Shown in pieces: positions 1 to 8,260 of a stretch of DNA of 44,601 nt. The stretch comes from Pseudomonadota bacterium (lineage in GTDB: Bacteria > Pseudomonadota > Alphaproteobacteria > Acetobacterales > Acetobacteraceae): contig JAJZCG010000011.1 in the NCBI GenBank assembly GCA_021846225.1, positions 1-44,601 on the forward strand. Direction: 5' to 3'. Made by a program: the position numbers and the translations under genes. The notes under the pieces were generated by a model. It saw only the letters and a program-made list of their open reading frames with translations. It had not been told where the DNA came from and did not search any database. The stretch's first letter is position 1. Each line of letters starts with the position of its first letter.

Positions 1-3000
1 GACGGGACGTTCACCTATACCGGCGCGAGCCTCAAGGCGCGGCACACGGTGGCGCTGGTGACGTGGTACAACATGGCCGACCAGGCGCAGCCCTACGTCG
101 AGTACGTGACGATCAGCGACGCGGACATGGCGAAATACGGCGAGATCATCACGCAGGTGACGGCCTTCGGCTGCACCTCGCGCGGCCAGGCGAACCGGCT
201 GGGCAAATGGATTCTCTACTCGGAGAAATACGAGGGGGAGACGGTCGCGTTTAAGACCGGGCTGGACGGCTCGCCGGTGAGGCCAGGGGATATTGTTAAA
301 ATCGCGGATCCAGTGCGCGGCGGCTTCCGGCTTGGCGGGAAGGTCAATGCGGCCAGCCAGTATAGCCTGACCGTGGACAGTCCGCTGATCGACCAGAACG
401 GAAACCCGGTGAACGCGGTAGGCGCCGCGCTCTCGGCCATCGGCACAGATGGGAGCGTGCAGGAAAGCGCTGTTGCGCAGATAGCGGACAATCTGGTCAT
501 CCAGAGCTTTTCGCGCGCCAGCGTGGGGACGTATATTGATAGCGGCGGCGCCATGCAGACGGCGGCCGTGAATGTGCCGCGCATCGATTACACCACCGGT
601 TCGCCGCTCCTTTTAATCGAGGGCGCCGCGACAAATTATAACCCTTACGGCAGCGCGACGGGTGCGGCGGTAGGGGTGCTCGGGAGTGGCGGGGTGCTCC
701 CTACAGGTTGGAATTTGGCGGGCGCCAGTGGCCTTGCTGTGGATGTGGTTGGGGTGCCGGTAATAAACGGCATCCCGTGCGTCGAAGTGAGGATTTACGG
801 GACGCCTACTTCTAATCTCACTGAGATCAATACGGGCAATGCGTTCCCTATTCCGATACAGTCCGGAAACATTCCTCCTTTTGCGGACAGTTATTATATC
901 GGTCTTACCGCCGGGAGCGTGAGCAATCTCAATGTGGTGCTTTGGGGTTACGAAAGCATTGCTGGAGTGGACGTTAACGACATTCAGCCGAGCATCACCT
1001 CACTGCTCACGCTCGGTTCGTTTGGACGATACACAAACAAATTCCCTGGATTATCTGGCCAAAGTGGCGCGCCTAGCAAACCGCAAGGTATGTTGCTTTA
1101 CACGACGCCCGGCGCGCCGATTGACATAACGCTAACCCTCGGCGCTTTTCAGAGCGAAGCCGGCACAGTCGCCACCTCCTACATCTCCACTTCCGGCGCT
1201 CCGGTAACGCGCGCGGCGGATGTGGCTGCATACACAACGCCGCCCGGCGCGCAAACCCTCATCCTATCCTCACCGTTGGCTGTGGTGCCGCAGCCGCAGG
1301 CGATGTGGATTTTGGAACTTCCCACCATCCAGGCGCAGACGTTCCGGCTGCTCCAAGCCACGCGCAACGAGCGCAACGAGTACACGCTGACGGCGCTGAC
1401 GAGTAATCAGAGCAAATACGGCTACATCGACTACGGCACCAACCTGGTGGTGCAACAGATTACCGATCTGACCCAGCCGCCGAGCGCCCCCGCCGGGGTG
1501 GTGTGCGTGGAGAGTCTGTATTCGTATCAGAGCACCGTCTTTTCCATGGCTGCGCTGAGCTGGAGCCAGGTCGCCGGGGCGATGGCGTATTATGTCGGCT
1601 GGCAAAAAGATAGCGGCAACTGGCAGTTCGCCACCACCCCCAACAACGCCTTTGACATCAACAAAACGGACCCCGGCAGTTATGATTTTCGCGTCTGGAC
1701 GATTGGGCCAAACGGGAAAAAGAGCGCAGCCTACGGCGAGCTGGTGCAGACGCTTTATGGCAAGACGCTGCCGCCGAGCAATGTGGCGGGACTGTCCTAT
1801 GGGTTTGACCAGAGCAATGGGTTGATCCTCAACTGGGCTCCCGCGCCCGACATTGATGTGGCGTCCTACGAGGTGCGGAGAGGCCCAAGCTGGAGCGCTG
1901 GGGTTGTGGTCGGGCAGTCTAAAACCACGAGCATGGTCGTGGGGGTGAATTTCATCGCCGGGTCGACTTATTGGGTCGCGGTGCTGGACACGCAGGGGGT
2001 TTACAGCGTCGCGCCGCAAAGCGTGGCGCCAGTGGTGCCGGCCATCGCCGCGCCGATCGTCAGCGCCACATTCGCCGGGGTGAACGCGGTGGTGAGCTGG
2101 AGCGCGCCGGTGAGCACCATGACCATCGACCACTACATCATCTCGCTCGATGGCGGCGTGACGACCTTGGCGACGGTCAAAGGCACCAGCTTTTCGTTCA
2201 AAGCCAATTTCAGCGGCATCGAGACCTATAGCGTCGCCGCTGTGGATATTTCCGGCACCGTGGGCGTCTTTGGCGACGCCTCGCTAACCATGGTCCTGCC
2301 GAGCGCGCCCTCGATCAGCAATCAGGTGATTGACAATAATGTGCTGCTCCGCTGGAGCGCGAGCGCCAGTACGCTCCCGGTGGACCACTACATCGTAGCC
2401 GTGGGCGCCACCTGGGCGGCCGCCGTGCCGGTCGGCAATATCAAAGGCACCTTTGACACTGTTTTCGAGACGCAATCCGGCAGCTACACATACTGGGTGT
2501 GCGGCGTGGACGCGGCGGGCAACCAGGGAACGCCTTCCGCCGCCACTGTCTACGTCAACGCGCCGCCGGACTATGTGCTGCACTACAATTTCGACAGCGT
2601 ATTCGCGGGCACAAAAACCAACATCGCCACCGACACCGATGGGGTGACGCAGCTCGCGCCGATCGATACCGCGACCACCTACCAAGCGCACTTCACCAAC
2701 AAGTCCTGGACCTCCCCGAACGACCAGGTGGTCGCCGGATACCCGCTGTTTATCGAGCCGGCGCTCCTCACTGCCAGCTACGTCGAGACCATCGACTACG
2801 GCTCGATTCTGCCAAGCAGCAACATCATCGTGTCGCTGACCTCCGCCGTCGTCTCCGGCGCGCCTGGCGTCTCGACCACGATCGCCGTCAGCCCCGACAA
2901 TGTCACCTGGACGACCTACCCCAACACCAACAACGTGTTCGTCAGCAATTTCCGCTACGCGCAGGTGACGATCAATGTCACCGGCACGGCGGGGCTCGAC

Positions 3001-3285
3001 GTGCTCAAATTGACCGCGCTCAACATCAAATACCAGGTCAAGCAGAAGCTCGACAGCGGCTCGGCGGCGTGCGTCTCCACCGACAGCGGCGGCACGGTGG
3101 TGAATTTCAACATCCCGTTTATTTCGGTGGGCAGCATCACCGTCACCGCCAGCGGCACCGTGCCGCTCACCGCGATCTATTCTTTTGCGGGCGGTGCGGA
3201 CCCGACCTCATTTCAGATTTTACTATTTAATGCCGCCGGCGCTCGGGTGAGCGGGACGGCGTCGTGGACCGCGCGAGGAGTTTGA
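1..3285 (+). CDS. Phage tail tip / host specificity protein J, 5' partial
   Basis: The reading frame is open from base 1, so the gene starts upstream; the GTG at 49 is internal. The first ~110 visible residues carry the J-type signature (AFGCTSRGQANRLGKW, then RPGDIVKIADP). A separate module follows at about nt 508-1230 (FSRAS..YIDS..AAVNVPRIDY at its start, ATSYISTSGAPVTRAADVA at its end). This pattern is typical of LamG/carbohydrate-binding-like modules in phage tail proteins. The J fold resumes (EYTLTALTSNQSKYGYIDYG) and is followed by at least three fibronectin-III-like repeats (about nt 1470-2560) and a beta-rich C-terminal part. J proteins sit at the tip of a siphovirus tail and help choose the host receptor. 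The stop is followed one base later by the next start. Confidence 0.88.
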   Translation, partial: DGTFTYTGASLKARHTVALVTWYNMADQAQPYVEYVTISDADMAKYGEIITQVTAFGCTSRGQANRLGKWILYSEKYEGETVAFKTGLDGSPVRPGDIVKIADPVRGGFRLGGKVNAASQYSLTVDSPLIDQNGNPVNAVGAALSAIGTDGSVQESAVAQIADNLVIQSFSRASVGTYIDSGGAMQTAAVNVPRIDYTTGSPLLLIEGAATNYNPYGSATGAAVGVLGSGGVLPTGWNLAGASGLAVDVVGVPVINGIPCVEVRIYGTPTSNLTEINTGNAFPIPIQSGNIPPFADSYYIGLTAGSVSNLNVVLWGYESIAGVDVNDIQPSITSLLTLGSFGRYTNKFPGLSGQSGAPSKPQGMLLYTTPGAPIDITLTLGAFQSEAGTVATSYISTSGAPVTRAADVAAYTTPPGAQTLILSSPLAVVPQPQAMWILELPTIQAQTFRLLQATRNERNEYTLTALTSNQSKYGYIDYGTNLVVQQITDLTQPPSAPAGVVCVESLYSYQSTVFSMAALSWSQVAGAMAYYVGWQKDSGNWQFATTPNNAFDINKTDPGSYDFRVWTIGPNGKKSAAYGELVQTLYGKTLPPSNVAGLSYGFDQSNGLILNWAPAPDIDVASYEVRRGPSWSAGVVVGQSKTTSMVVGVNFIAGSTYWVAVLDTQGVYSVAPQSVAPVVPAIAAPIVSATFAGVNAVVSWSAPVSTMTIDHYIISLDGGVTTLATVKGTSFSFKANFSGIETYSVAAVDISGTVGVFGDASLTMVLPSAPSISNQVIDNNVLLRWSASASTLPVDHYIVAVGATWAAAVPVGNIKGTFDTVFETQSGSYTYWVCGVDAAGNQGTPSAATVYVNAPPDYVLHYNFDSVFAGTKTNIATDTDGVTQLAPIDTATTYQAHFTNKSWTSPNDQVVAGYPLFIEPALLTASYVETIDYGSILPSSNIIVSLTSAVVSGAPGVSTTIAVSPDNVTWTTYPNTNNVFVSNFRYAQVTINVTGTAGLDVLKLTALNIKYQVKQKLDSGSAACVSTDSGGTVVNFNIPFISVGSITVTASGTVPLTAIYSFAGGADPTSFQILLFNAAGARVSGTASWTARGV

Positions 3286-3286
3286 T

Positions 3287-4327
3287 ATGACCGACTGGAC
3301 CAAACCGGCACTCACGGACGCCTACGCAAGCGTACTGACCGAGCTGATGGGCCGGGATACCGACGTGGCGACGCAGTTTGTCGGCGCCAGCTCCACCAGC
3401 ATCCCCAACGGCGCAATCCGGTGGAATCCGGCCACCTACCGCTGGGAGACCTACTCCAGCAGCGGCGGCACCTGGGCCGCGTGGTCCGCGCAAATCAACG
3501 TGGTGACGGTGCTGCTGGGGGGCAACGCCGCCCCCGGCACCTTCCAGGCCATCCCGATCAGCCAGGCGGACGGCCGGTATCAAGCGGCCGGCAGCTACGC
3601 GGCGCTGGGCGGCCTGGGAACGCAGGTATTTCTCGCGGCGAACGCGGCGGCGGGGACGCAGCAGGTCGTTCCGCGCGCGCAGGCGGACGGCCTGTATGCT
3701 CTGGCGGCAGGCACCGCCAGCAACACGTTCTACGTCAACTCCGGCGCAAATTCCGGCGAAGGCGATATTGGCGCGATGACGGCAGGTGAGCCGAACGCCT
3801 ATTTGTACAATGCGGCGGCGGCCTGGGGGTTGTATTCACCGGGAGCTGGGGGCGCCATTCTCAGCTACACCCGCGCGGGAACTGTGGTGCAGGTGGGCGG
3901 CGCGCTCCCGATTACAATTACCGCAGGGACGCTGCCTGGTCACGCCGCGACGCTGGGCCAGCTCGCCACCTACGCGCCGCTGGCCACGGCCAATACCTTC
4001 ACCAAAAGCCAAGCCGCCACCGTCCAGGCGATCGCCTACGCCGCCACCATCACGCTCGATTTGACGGCCGGGAATGACGCGGCGGTGACGCTGACGGGCG
4101 CGGCGACCCTGGCCAACCCGTCCGCCATGACGCCTGGCACCTCGGGCCATATCGCCGTCACCCAGGACGCAACCGGCGGCCGCACGCTCGCCTATGGGAG
4201 CTATTGGAAATTCGGCCAGAGCGGAGTGCCGACGCTCAGCACCGCGGCCAATGCGGAGGACGTGCTGGTGTACTGGGTGCGGGACTCCACGCACATCATC
4301 GCCAGCATCGTGCAGGGAGTCCAGTAA
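3287..4327 (+). CDS. Putative phage tail fibre protein
   Basis: 346 aa, starting two bases after the J stop codon with a good AGGAG ribosome site. The protein is rich in Ala, Gly, Thr and Ser, with short repeats of the form QADGRYQAAGSYAALGG and QADGLYALAAGTAS, as in trimeric tail fibres built of small beta units. The C-terminal part (TLDLTAGNDAAVTLTGAATLANP, split by short loops) resembles a beta-structured fibre end. No enzyme motif is seen. The position directly after J and before the glycine-rich tip protein supports a fibre role. The assignment rests on composition and context. Confidence 0.7.
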   Translation: MTDWTKPALTDAYASVLTELMGRDTDVATQFVGASSTSIPNGAIRWNPATYRWETYSSSGGTWAAWSAQINVVTVLLGGNAAPGTFQAIPISQADGRYQAAGSYAALGGLGTQVFLAANAAAGTQQVVPRAQADGLYALAAGTASNTFYVNSGANSGEGDIGAMTAGEPNAYLYNAAAAWGLYSPGAGGAILSYTRAGTVVQVGGALPITITAGTLPGHAATLGQLATYAPLATANTFTKSQAATVQAIAYAATITLDLTAGNDAAVTLTGAATLANPSAMTPGTSGHIAVTQDATGGRTLAYGSYWKFGQSGVPTLSTAANAEDVLVYWVRDSTHIIASIVQGVQ

Positions 4328-5067
4328 TGCTCATCGGCGGCTCCCTCCTGCTCGGCGGAGGTCGAGGATTTATATTCAACCTCACCGCCAGCCAGAACAA
4401 TTTCAACCTGATTACGGCGCTGACGGCGGCTGGGTGGAATGGCTCTTCGCCGGTGCGCGCGCAGATCACGGTCGCAAGCGGCGTGGTGATCGGTTCGACC
4501 AGCACCGCAACAGCGGCGTTTGTCGTAGGCGCGCTTCCGGCGGGATCCAAAGTCACGCTCACCAATAATGGCACGATCAGCGGCGCGGGCGGCGCGGGCG
4601 GTTCTGTCTCCACCGCCACCACGGCGGGCGGGGCTGGAGGAACCGGCATCCAAACAGCCAGCCCTCTTACTATTGCGAACTCAGGTACATTGGCTGGGGG
4701 TGGGGGCGGCGGTGCCGCTACGTCAACTTATGTGACCTCAGGCGGCCCAACCGGCACTTCGTACTTTCTCGGAGGGGGTGGCGGCGCAGGCACAGTTGCC
4801 GGGCCGGGCGGCTCAGCCACCGGCACGAACCAGCCAAACGACCTGGCCTACAATTACTCAGGCGCTCCGGGTACGGCTACGGCGGGGGGCGCGGGCGGCA
4901 ATTCAGGCGCGCCGGGTTATGGCGGTCCCGGCGGCGCACTGGGTGCGGCTGGAGGCGGTGCTTCGACAGGCAGCCCAGGCGCAGTAGGCGCGGCGGGCAA
5001 TTACATCATAGGCAATAGTTTCGTGGCGTGGACTTCGATTGGTACGCGTTTGGGAGGATTTTCATAA
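4327..5067 (+). CDS. Glycine-rich phage tip protein, candidate receptor-binding adhesin
   Basis: 246 aa; its ATG overlaps the fibre gene's stop (TAATG). The N-terminal ~90 residues form a beta-type domain (FNLTASQNNFNL..ALTAAGW, then ITVASGVVIGS, FVVGALPAGSKVTLTNNGTI). The rest is dominated by Gly-Gly-X runs (GGAGGTG, AGGGGGG, FLGGGGGAG, GAGGNSGAPGYGGPGG). This layout is known from phage distal tip proteins in which Gly-rich strands pack as polyglycine-II helices and the loops between them contact the receptor, as in T2-type gp38. The short non-Gly stretches (TSTYVTSGGPTGTSYF, TNQPNDLAYNYS) would be the variable contact loops. The role is inferred from composition and gene order. Confidence 0.65.
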   Translation: MLIGGSLLLGGGRGFIFNLTASQNNFNLITALTAAGWNGSSPVRAQITVASGVVIGSTSTATAAFVVGALPAGSKVTLTNNGTISGAGGAGGSVSTATTAGGAGGTGIQTASPLTIANSGTLAGGGGGGAATSTYVTSGGPTGTSYFLGGGGGAGTVAGPGGSATGTNQPNDLAYNYSGAPGTATAGGAGGNSGAPGYGGPGGALGAAGGGASTGSPGAVGAAGNYIIGNSFVAWTSIGTRLGGFS

Positions 5068-5672
5068 TGTGGGTCGAAATTGTAAACGGCGCGGTTGCCC
5101 AGCAGATCGCCGATACGGCAGATGTAGTGACCGCCGCCGGCACGCAGTATCCGTGGAATTTTCCGAAAGCCGACATTCCTAATCTGGTGAATGTGGTTAT
5201 GGCGGCAGCGCCGGACCCGGCGCAGTTTATCGTCACCGGCTATACGATCAACTTTGCCAACGGCACCGCGACGCAGGTGCTCACCACCGTTCCGGTGCCG
5301 CTCGCGCAGCCCCAGGCCGCGCAGATCGCCATACTGCGCGCGGCGGCGGCGGCGGCGATTACCGGCGGCTATCAGTCCAGCGCGCTCGGCGCGGCGCATA
5401 CCTACCCCAGCACCACCAACGACCAGATCAACATGCTCGGGAGCGTCGCGGCCTCGATGTTGCCCAGCCTCCCGGCGGGATGGACCACAGAGTTCTGGTG
5501 CGCTGATTCCACGGGTGCCTGGGCATTCCAGCCGCACACGGCGGCGCAGATTCAAGCGGCGGGGAATGATGGCAAAGCCTGGGTGACGGCGTGCCAAACC
5601 AAGCTCGCCACGCTCGCGGCCGAGGTTACGGCGGCGACAACGCTGGCGGCCGTGCGGGGGGTGGTATGGTAG
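5067..5672 (+). CDS. Phage tail fibre assembly-like protein (DUF4376-like C-terminus)
   Basis: 201 aa from the ATG at 5067, which overlaps the previous stop (TAATG). An in-frame ATG at 5028 would overlap the upstream gene by 40 bases and is less likely. The N-terminus (MWVEIVNGAVAQQIADTADV) resembles the small domain of fibre-assembly proteins. The C-terminal half (ITGGYQSSALGAAHTYPSTT, then NDQINMLGSVAASM, a Trp-rich middle, and a helical end) matches the pattern of DUF4376 proteins found next to tail fibres. It probably acts as chaperone or cap of the preceding fibre or adhesin; that job is inferred from position. Confidence 0.62.
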   Translation: MWVEIVNGAVAQQIADTADVVTAAGTQYPWNFPKADIPNLVNVVMAAAPDPAQFIVTGYTINFANGTATQVLTTVPVPLAQPQAAQIAILRAAAAAAITGGYQSSALGAAHTYPSTTNDQINMLGSVAASMLPSLPAGWTTEFWCADSTGAWAFQPHTAAQIQAAGNDGKAWVTACQTKLATLAAEVTAATTLAAVRGVVW

Positions 5673-5968
5673 GCGCTCTCGGGTGGTATCTGCGCCAGGT
5701 CGGCATTGCGTTCGATATGTTCCTCAACGCGCTAACGGGCGGCGTGGCCGGGCAGACGATCAGCCTGCGCGCGGCCCTGGGAGATCGGCGGCGGGTGTGG
5801 GGGTGGTGTGTGCTGTGCCGGTTCCTGTCCTGGTGGGTCCAGCGCGACCACTGCCACGACCAGCTCACCGGCGTTGGGATGGATGAGGATCAATACTTTC
5901 GCGCCATGGTTGGGCTTTTGGTTCTGGCTACGGCGCTGATCTCCCCGCTATGGGCTTTTTTTCGATGA
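5666..5968 (+). CDS. Small phage membrane protein of unknown function
   Basis: 100 aa, start ATG 5666 overlapping the preceding stop. It has a conserved-looking N-terminal half (IAFDMFLNALTGG, then RAALGDRRRVWGWCVLCRFL) with a Cys pair and RDHCHDQ, and a hydrophobic C-terminal segment (AMVGLLVLATALISPLWAFF) that is probably one membrane span. Proteins with this layout occur between fibre and lysis genes in tailed phages; their function is unknown to me. The in-frame extension upstream to 5591 runs inside the previous gene and is rejected. Confidence 0.6.
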   Translation: MVGALGWYLRQVGIAFDMFLNALTGGVAGQTISLRAALGDRRRVWGWCVLCRFLSWWVQRDHCHDQLTGVGMDEDQYFRAMVGLLVLATALISPLWAFFR

Positions 5969-5979
5969 AAGGGCTTGTG

Positions 5980-6276
5980 ATGGCCGACTTAACCACCCCC
6001 GACCAGTCGCTGATCCAGTGGTTCGTGGGGGTCATGTTTGGCTGCGGCACGGCCATCGGCTCGCTCTTCCTGCATGTGTACTCAAAGATTGAGCGCGCGG
6101 CGGCACAGGCGGCGGCGGGAGACAAATCGATTTGGGATGCCATCGGCGGGGAACGAAAGGTGAATTCAGATTTCCGCGAGAAAATGATTGAAACGGTGGC
6201 CAAGCTGCCGACGCGCGACGACCACCAGACAATGGAAGGCCGGATCATGGCCGCAATCAAGGACGCACGAAAATGA
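5980..6276 (+). CDS. Small phage protein, one membrane span plus coiled coil
   Basis: 98 aa from ATG 5980, which has AAAGGG at good spacing. In-frame ATGs at 5965 (overlapping the previous stop as ATGA) and 5950 are alternatives. Residues about 11-30 (IQWFVGVMFGCGTAIGSLFL) form one membrane span. It is followed by a charged helical tail (KIERAAAQAAAGDKSIWD and onward) likely to be a cytoplasmic coiled coil. It sits just before the endolysin, so a part in lysis, such as an antiholin or regulator, is possible. I see no spanin lipobox. Confidence 0.6.
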   Translation: MADLTTPDQSLIQWFVGVMFGCGTAIGSLFLHVYSKIERAAAQAAAGDKSIWDAIGGERKVNSDFREKMIETVAKLPTRDDHQTMEGRIMAAIKDARK

Positions 6277-6758
6277 CCCCATCCTTCCTCTCAGCCTTTA
6301 GCAACCTCCTCGGCAATGAGGGGAGGTATGTCGACAACCCGGCAGACCCCGGCGGCGCGACGATGTGGGGCATCACCGAACGAGTGGCACGCTCCTGGGG
6401 CTATGACGGGCCGATGCAGGACATGGGGGTGCTGACGGCCCAGGCCATCGCCTACAATCGGTACTGGCAACCCTACCAGCTCGATGCGCTCGACCCGGCC
6501 GTGGCGTTCCAGGTGTTCGACGCCGTCTACAACGGCGGCGATGCGGTGCGCTGGCTCCAGGAGTCGGCGGGCTGCACGCCGGACGGCGCGATGGGGCCGA
6601 ACACGATTGCCGCCGCGAATGCGCTGCCAGCAGCCAAGCTCATTGGCCGATTCGACGCGCGGAGGCTGTTGTATCTGGCCGCCCTGACGATCTGGCCGGA
6701 TTTCGGCCGGGGGTGGGCACGGCGTATCGCAAACAACCTTTTGGCAGGAGAAGCGTGA
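6273..6758 (+). CDS. Phage endolysin, glycoside hydrolase family 108
   Basis: 161 aa, start ATG 6273 overlapping the previous stop (ATGA). The N-terminal motif NEGRYVDNPADPGGATMWGI is the GH108 N-acetylmuramidase signature, with Glu16 as the expected catalytic acid cutting MurNAc-GlcNAc bonds in peptidoglycan. The C-terminal part (FQVFDAVYNGGDAVRWLQES, then DGAMGPNTI) is the peptidoglycan-binding half usual for this family. Length is normal. No signal peptide is visible, so release should depend on the holin encoded next. It provides lysis at the end of the phage cycle. Confidence 0.9.
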   Translation: MTPSFLSAFSNLLGNEGRYVDNPADPGGATMWGITERVARSWGYDGPMQDMGVLTAQAIAYNRYWQPYQLDALDPAVAFQVFDAVYNGGDAVRWLQESAGCTPDGAMGPNTIAAANALPAAKLIGRFDARRLLYLAALTIWPDFGRGWARRIANNLLAGEA

Positions 6759-7174
6759 TGGCGGGTATCTTCGACATGACCGGGTTTCTGACGCCGGTTA
6801 TCAATAAGCTGGCGGATTACATCCCGGACCCCGTGGCAAAAGCCAAGGCGCAAGCTGAAGCGACGACTGAGATGCTGCAGTTCGTCACCGCCCAGAACAC
6901 CGCGCAGCTTGCGGTGGACCAGGCGGAGGCGAGCAATAAAAGCATGTTCGTGGCCGGGTGGCGTCCGGCCATAGGGTGGGCCTGCTCGGCTGCGTTCGGC
7001 TGGACATATGTCGGCCAGCCAGTGGCGAGCTGGGTGGCCGCGTTGGCCGGACACCCGGTCGCGCTGCCCGCGCTCGATGTCAGCGGCATGATGCCGGTGC
7101 TGCTGGGGATGCTGGGCCTGGGGGGTATGCGCACTTTCGAGAAGGTCAGCGGATCAGGGAAGGGATTGCTATGA
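6758..7174 (+). CDS. Phage holin, 3-TM superfamily
   Basis: 138 aa, ATG 6758 overlapping the endolysin stop (TGATG) with ribosome site GGAG just upstream. After an amphipathic N-terminus with ADYIPDPVAKAKAQAEA come three hydrophobic segments (MFVAGWRPAIGWACSAAFGW, then VGQPVASWVAALAG, then MMPVLLGMLGLGG). The AGWRPAIGW and GLGGMRTFEK motifs are typical of the 3-TM holins (GTA_holin type). It should form pores in the inner membrane that release the endolysin. The in-frame extension to 6713 runs inside the endolysin gene. Confidence 0.85.
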   Translation: MAGIFDMTGFLTPVINKLADYIPDPVAKAKAQAEATTEMLQFVTAQNTAQLAVDQAEASNKSMFVAGWRPAIGWACSAAFGWTYVGQPVASWVAALAGHPVALPALDVSGMMPVLLGMLGLGGMRTFEKVSGSGKGLL

Positions 7175-7326
7175 AGCACGGCGACATTCACCTGCCGCGC
7201 CACGGGCAAAAAGCAAAAGACCCAGTGCGCAAGCTGGCACATGGGACGAAGCACCCGAAGCACCCATCGGCGCATAAAAGCCACAGCATGAAGCCGGCGA
7301 AGCCGTCCAGGCCGAAGAAGCCTTAA
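7171..7326 (+). CDS. 51-aa highly basic Lys/His/Pro-rich phage peptide
   Basis: The ATG overlaps the holin stop as ATGA, so it looks translationally coupled. The product (MKHGDIHLPRHGQKAKDPVR, then a Lys/His/Pro/Ser-rich tail ending RPKKP) is strongly basic and probably unstructured. Its stop shares bases with the stop of the opposite-strand gene (TTAA at 7323-7326). Small basic peptides at this position are seen in related prophages, but I know of no function. Nucleic-acid binding would fit the charge and is only a guess. Confidence 0.55.
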   Translation: MKHGDIHLPRHGQKAKDPVRKLAHGTKHPKHPSAHKSHSMKPAKPSRPKKP

Positions 7327-8003
7327 GGCTTTTCGGAGAGCGTTCCCAGCTCGCGGCGGGTTAGCATCGCTTGCTCGGCGGCGATGAAGAAGTTTGCCGC
7401 GAAGCGCTGTTTGACGGTCTCCAGCGTGATCGGGCCAAGATTGAGCCGGGGATTGACCTCCGCGCTCGGCGTGAGGAGGTACATCACCTTGAGCACGCCC
7501 GCCGCGCGCAGCATCAGATAGGTCTTGCCGTTTGAGACCAGCCGGAAGGCCGCGCCGCCGGTCCCCTTCATCGTGATCTCCTTGCCGCTCTTCTTGCTGA
7601 TCGTGTACTGGGCTTTCCCGAGGTTGCCGGGGAGCAGCGCGCTCGGGATAATGTCGGAGTCGCTCGGGCGCGCGCCGGAAAGAGGGATGGCGAGGTTGCG
7701 GCCGCCGTCCATGGGGATTTTCTGGCCGCCGTATTCCTGGCGCCCCATGAAGGGGTCGATGCTGTAAACCATCGCCACCAGGTTGTCCTTGCGGGCCGCT
7801 ATTACCCGGATGCCCTTCACGATCCAGTCTCGCCGCAGGATGAATTCGCTGGGCATGCGCGCCTGCACAGCCGCCTGCGCGTCCTGCGCCGTCATGGTGA
7901 GGGCGCGCGCCACCGTGTAGGGGAGCTGGGTGTCGTCGAAGGCGGTGAGCATGTTTCGCAGCTTCGACACGTCGCTCTGAACGCCAATGCGGATCATGCT
8001 CAT
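7323..8003 (-). CDS. Phage structural-like protein (minor tail protein-like), opposite strand
   Basis: 226 aa, ATG 8003 preceded by a strong GGAGG with 7-base spacing. The N-terminal half (ARALTMTAQDAQAAVQARMP, then FILRRDWIVKGIRV and YSIDPFMGRQEYGGQKI) resembles phage minor tail / HK97-gp10-like proteins that act at the head-tail or tail-completion step. It is transcribed against the rest of the prophage and its stop shares bases with the stop of the small basic gene. A separately expressed late or accessory cargo gene is possible. The family assignment is tentative. Confidence 0.6.
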   Translation of the reverse strand: MSMIRIGVQSDVSKLRNMLTAFDDTQLPYTVARALTMTAQDAQAAVQARMPSEFILRRDWIVKGIRVIAARKDNLVAMVYSIDPFMGRQEYGGQKIPMDGGRNLAIPLSGARPSDSDIIPSALLPGNLGKAQYTISKKSGKEITMKGTGGAAFRLVSNGKTYLMLRAAGVLKVMYLLTPSAEVNPRLNLGPITLETVKQRFAANFFIAAEQAMLTRRELGTLSEKP

Positions 8004-8113
8004 CTGGGGACCTCCTCGACGACCCTACCACGAGCAGCCCGAGCCGGACGAGCGGAAAACCTGGGGGCAACTCAAAACAGAATTACCCCCCCGTTTTGCC
8101 GCCGCGCGGGCGA

Positions 8114-8155
8114 GCTGCCACAAGATGAAAAGCGCCCTTTTCATCTTGTGGCAGC
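8114..8155. repeat. Perfect 19-bp inverted repeat with 4-base loop
   Basis: The arms 8114-8132 and 8137-8155 are perfectly complementary around CGCC (8133-8136). The arm reads GCTGCCACAAGATGAAAAG. It lies upstream of the leftward phage gene and about 105 bases before the tRNA 3' fragment. There is no T-run on either side, so a classic terminator is unlikely. It could be a cruciform-type protein site at the phage end, or a transcript-stabilising hairpin. Confidence 0.8.
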
Positions 8156-8260
8156 GGTGGGGGGACTGTTAGACTAAAGCGCCGTAACGCTTTGATCTTA
8201 TTATGTGGATAACTGCATATTAGAAATGTCTAAGCCTATGACGTGACGGCTGAGTCATTT

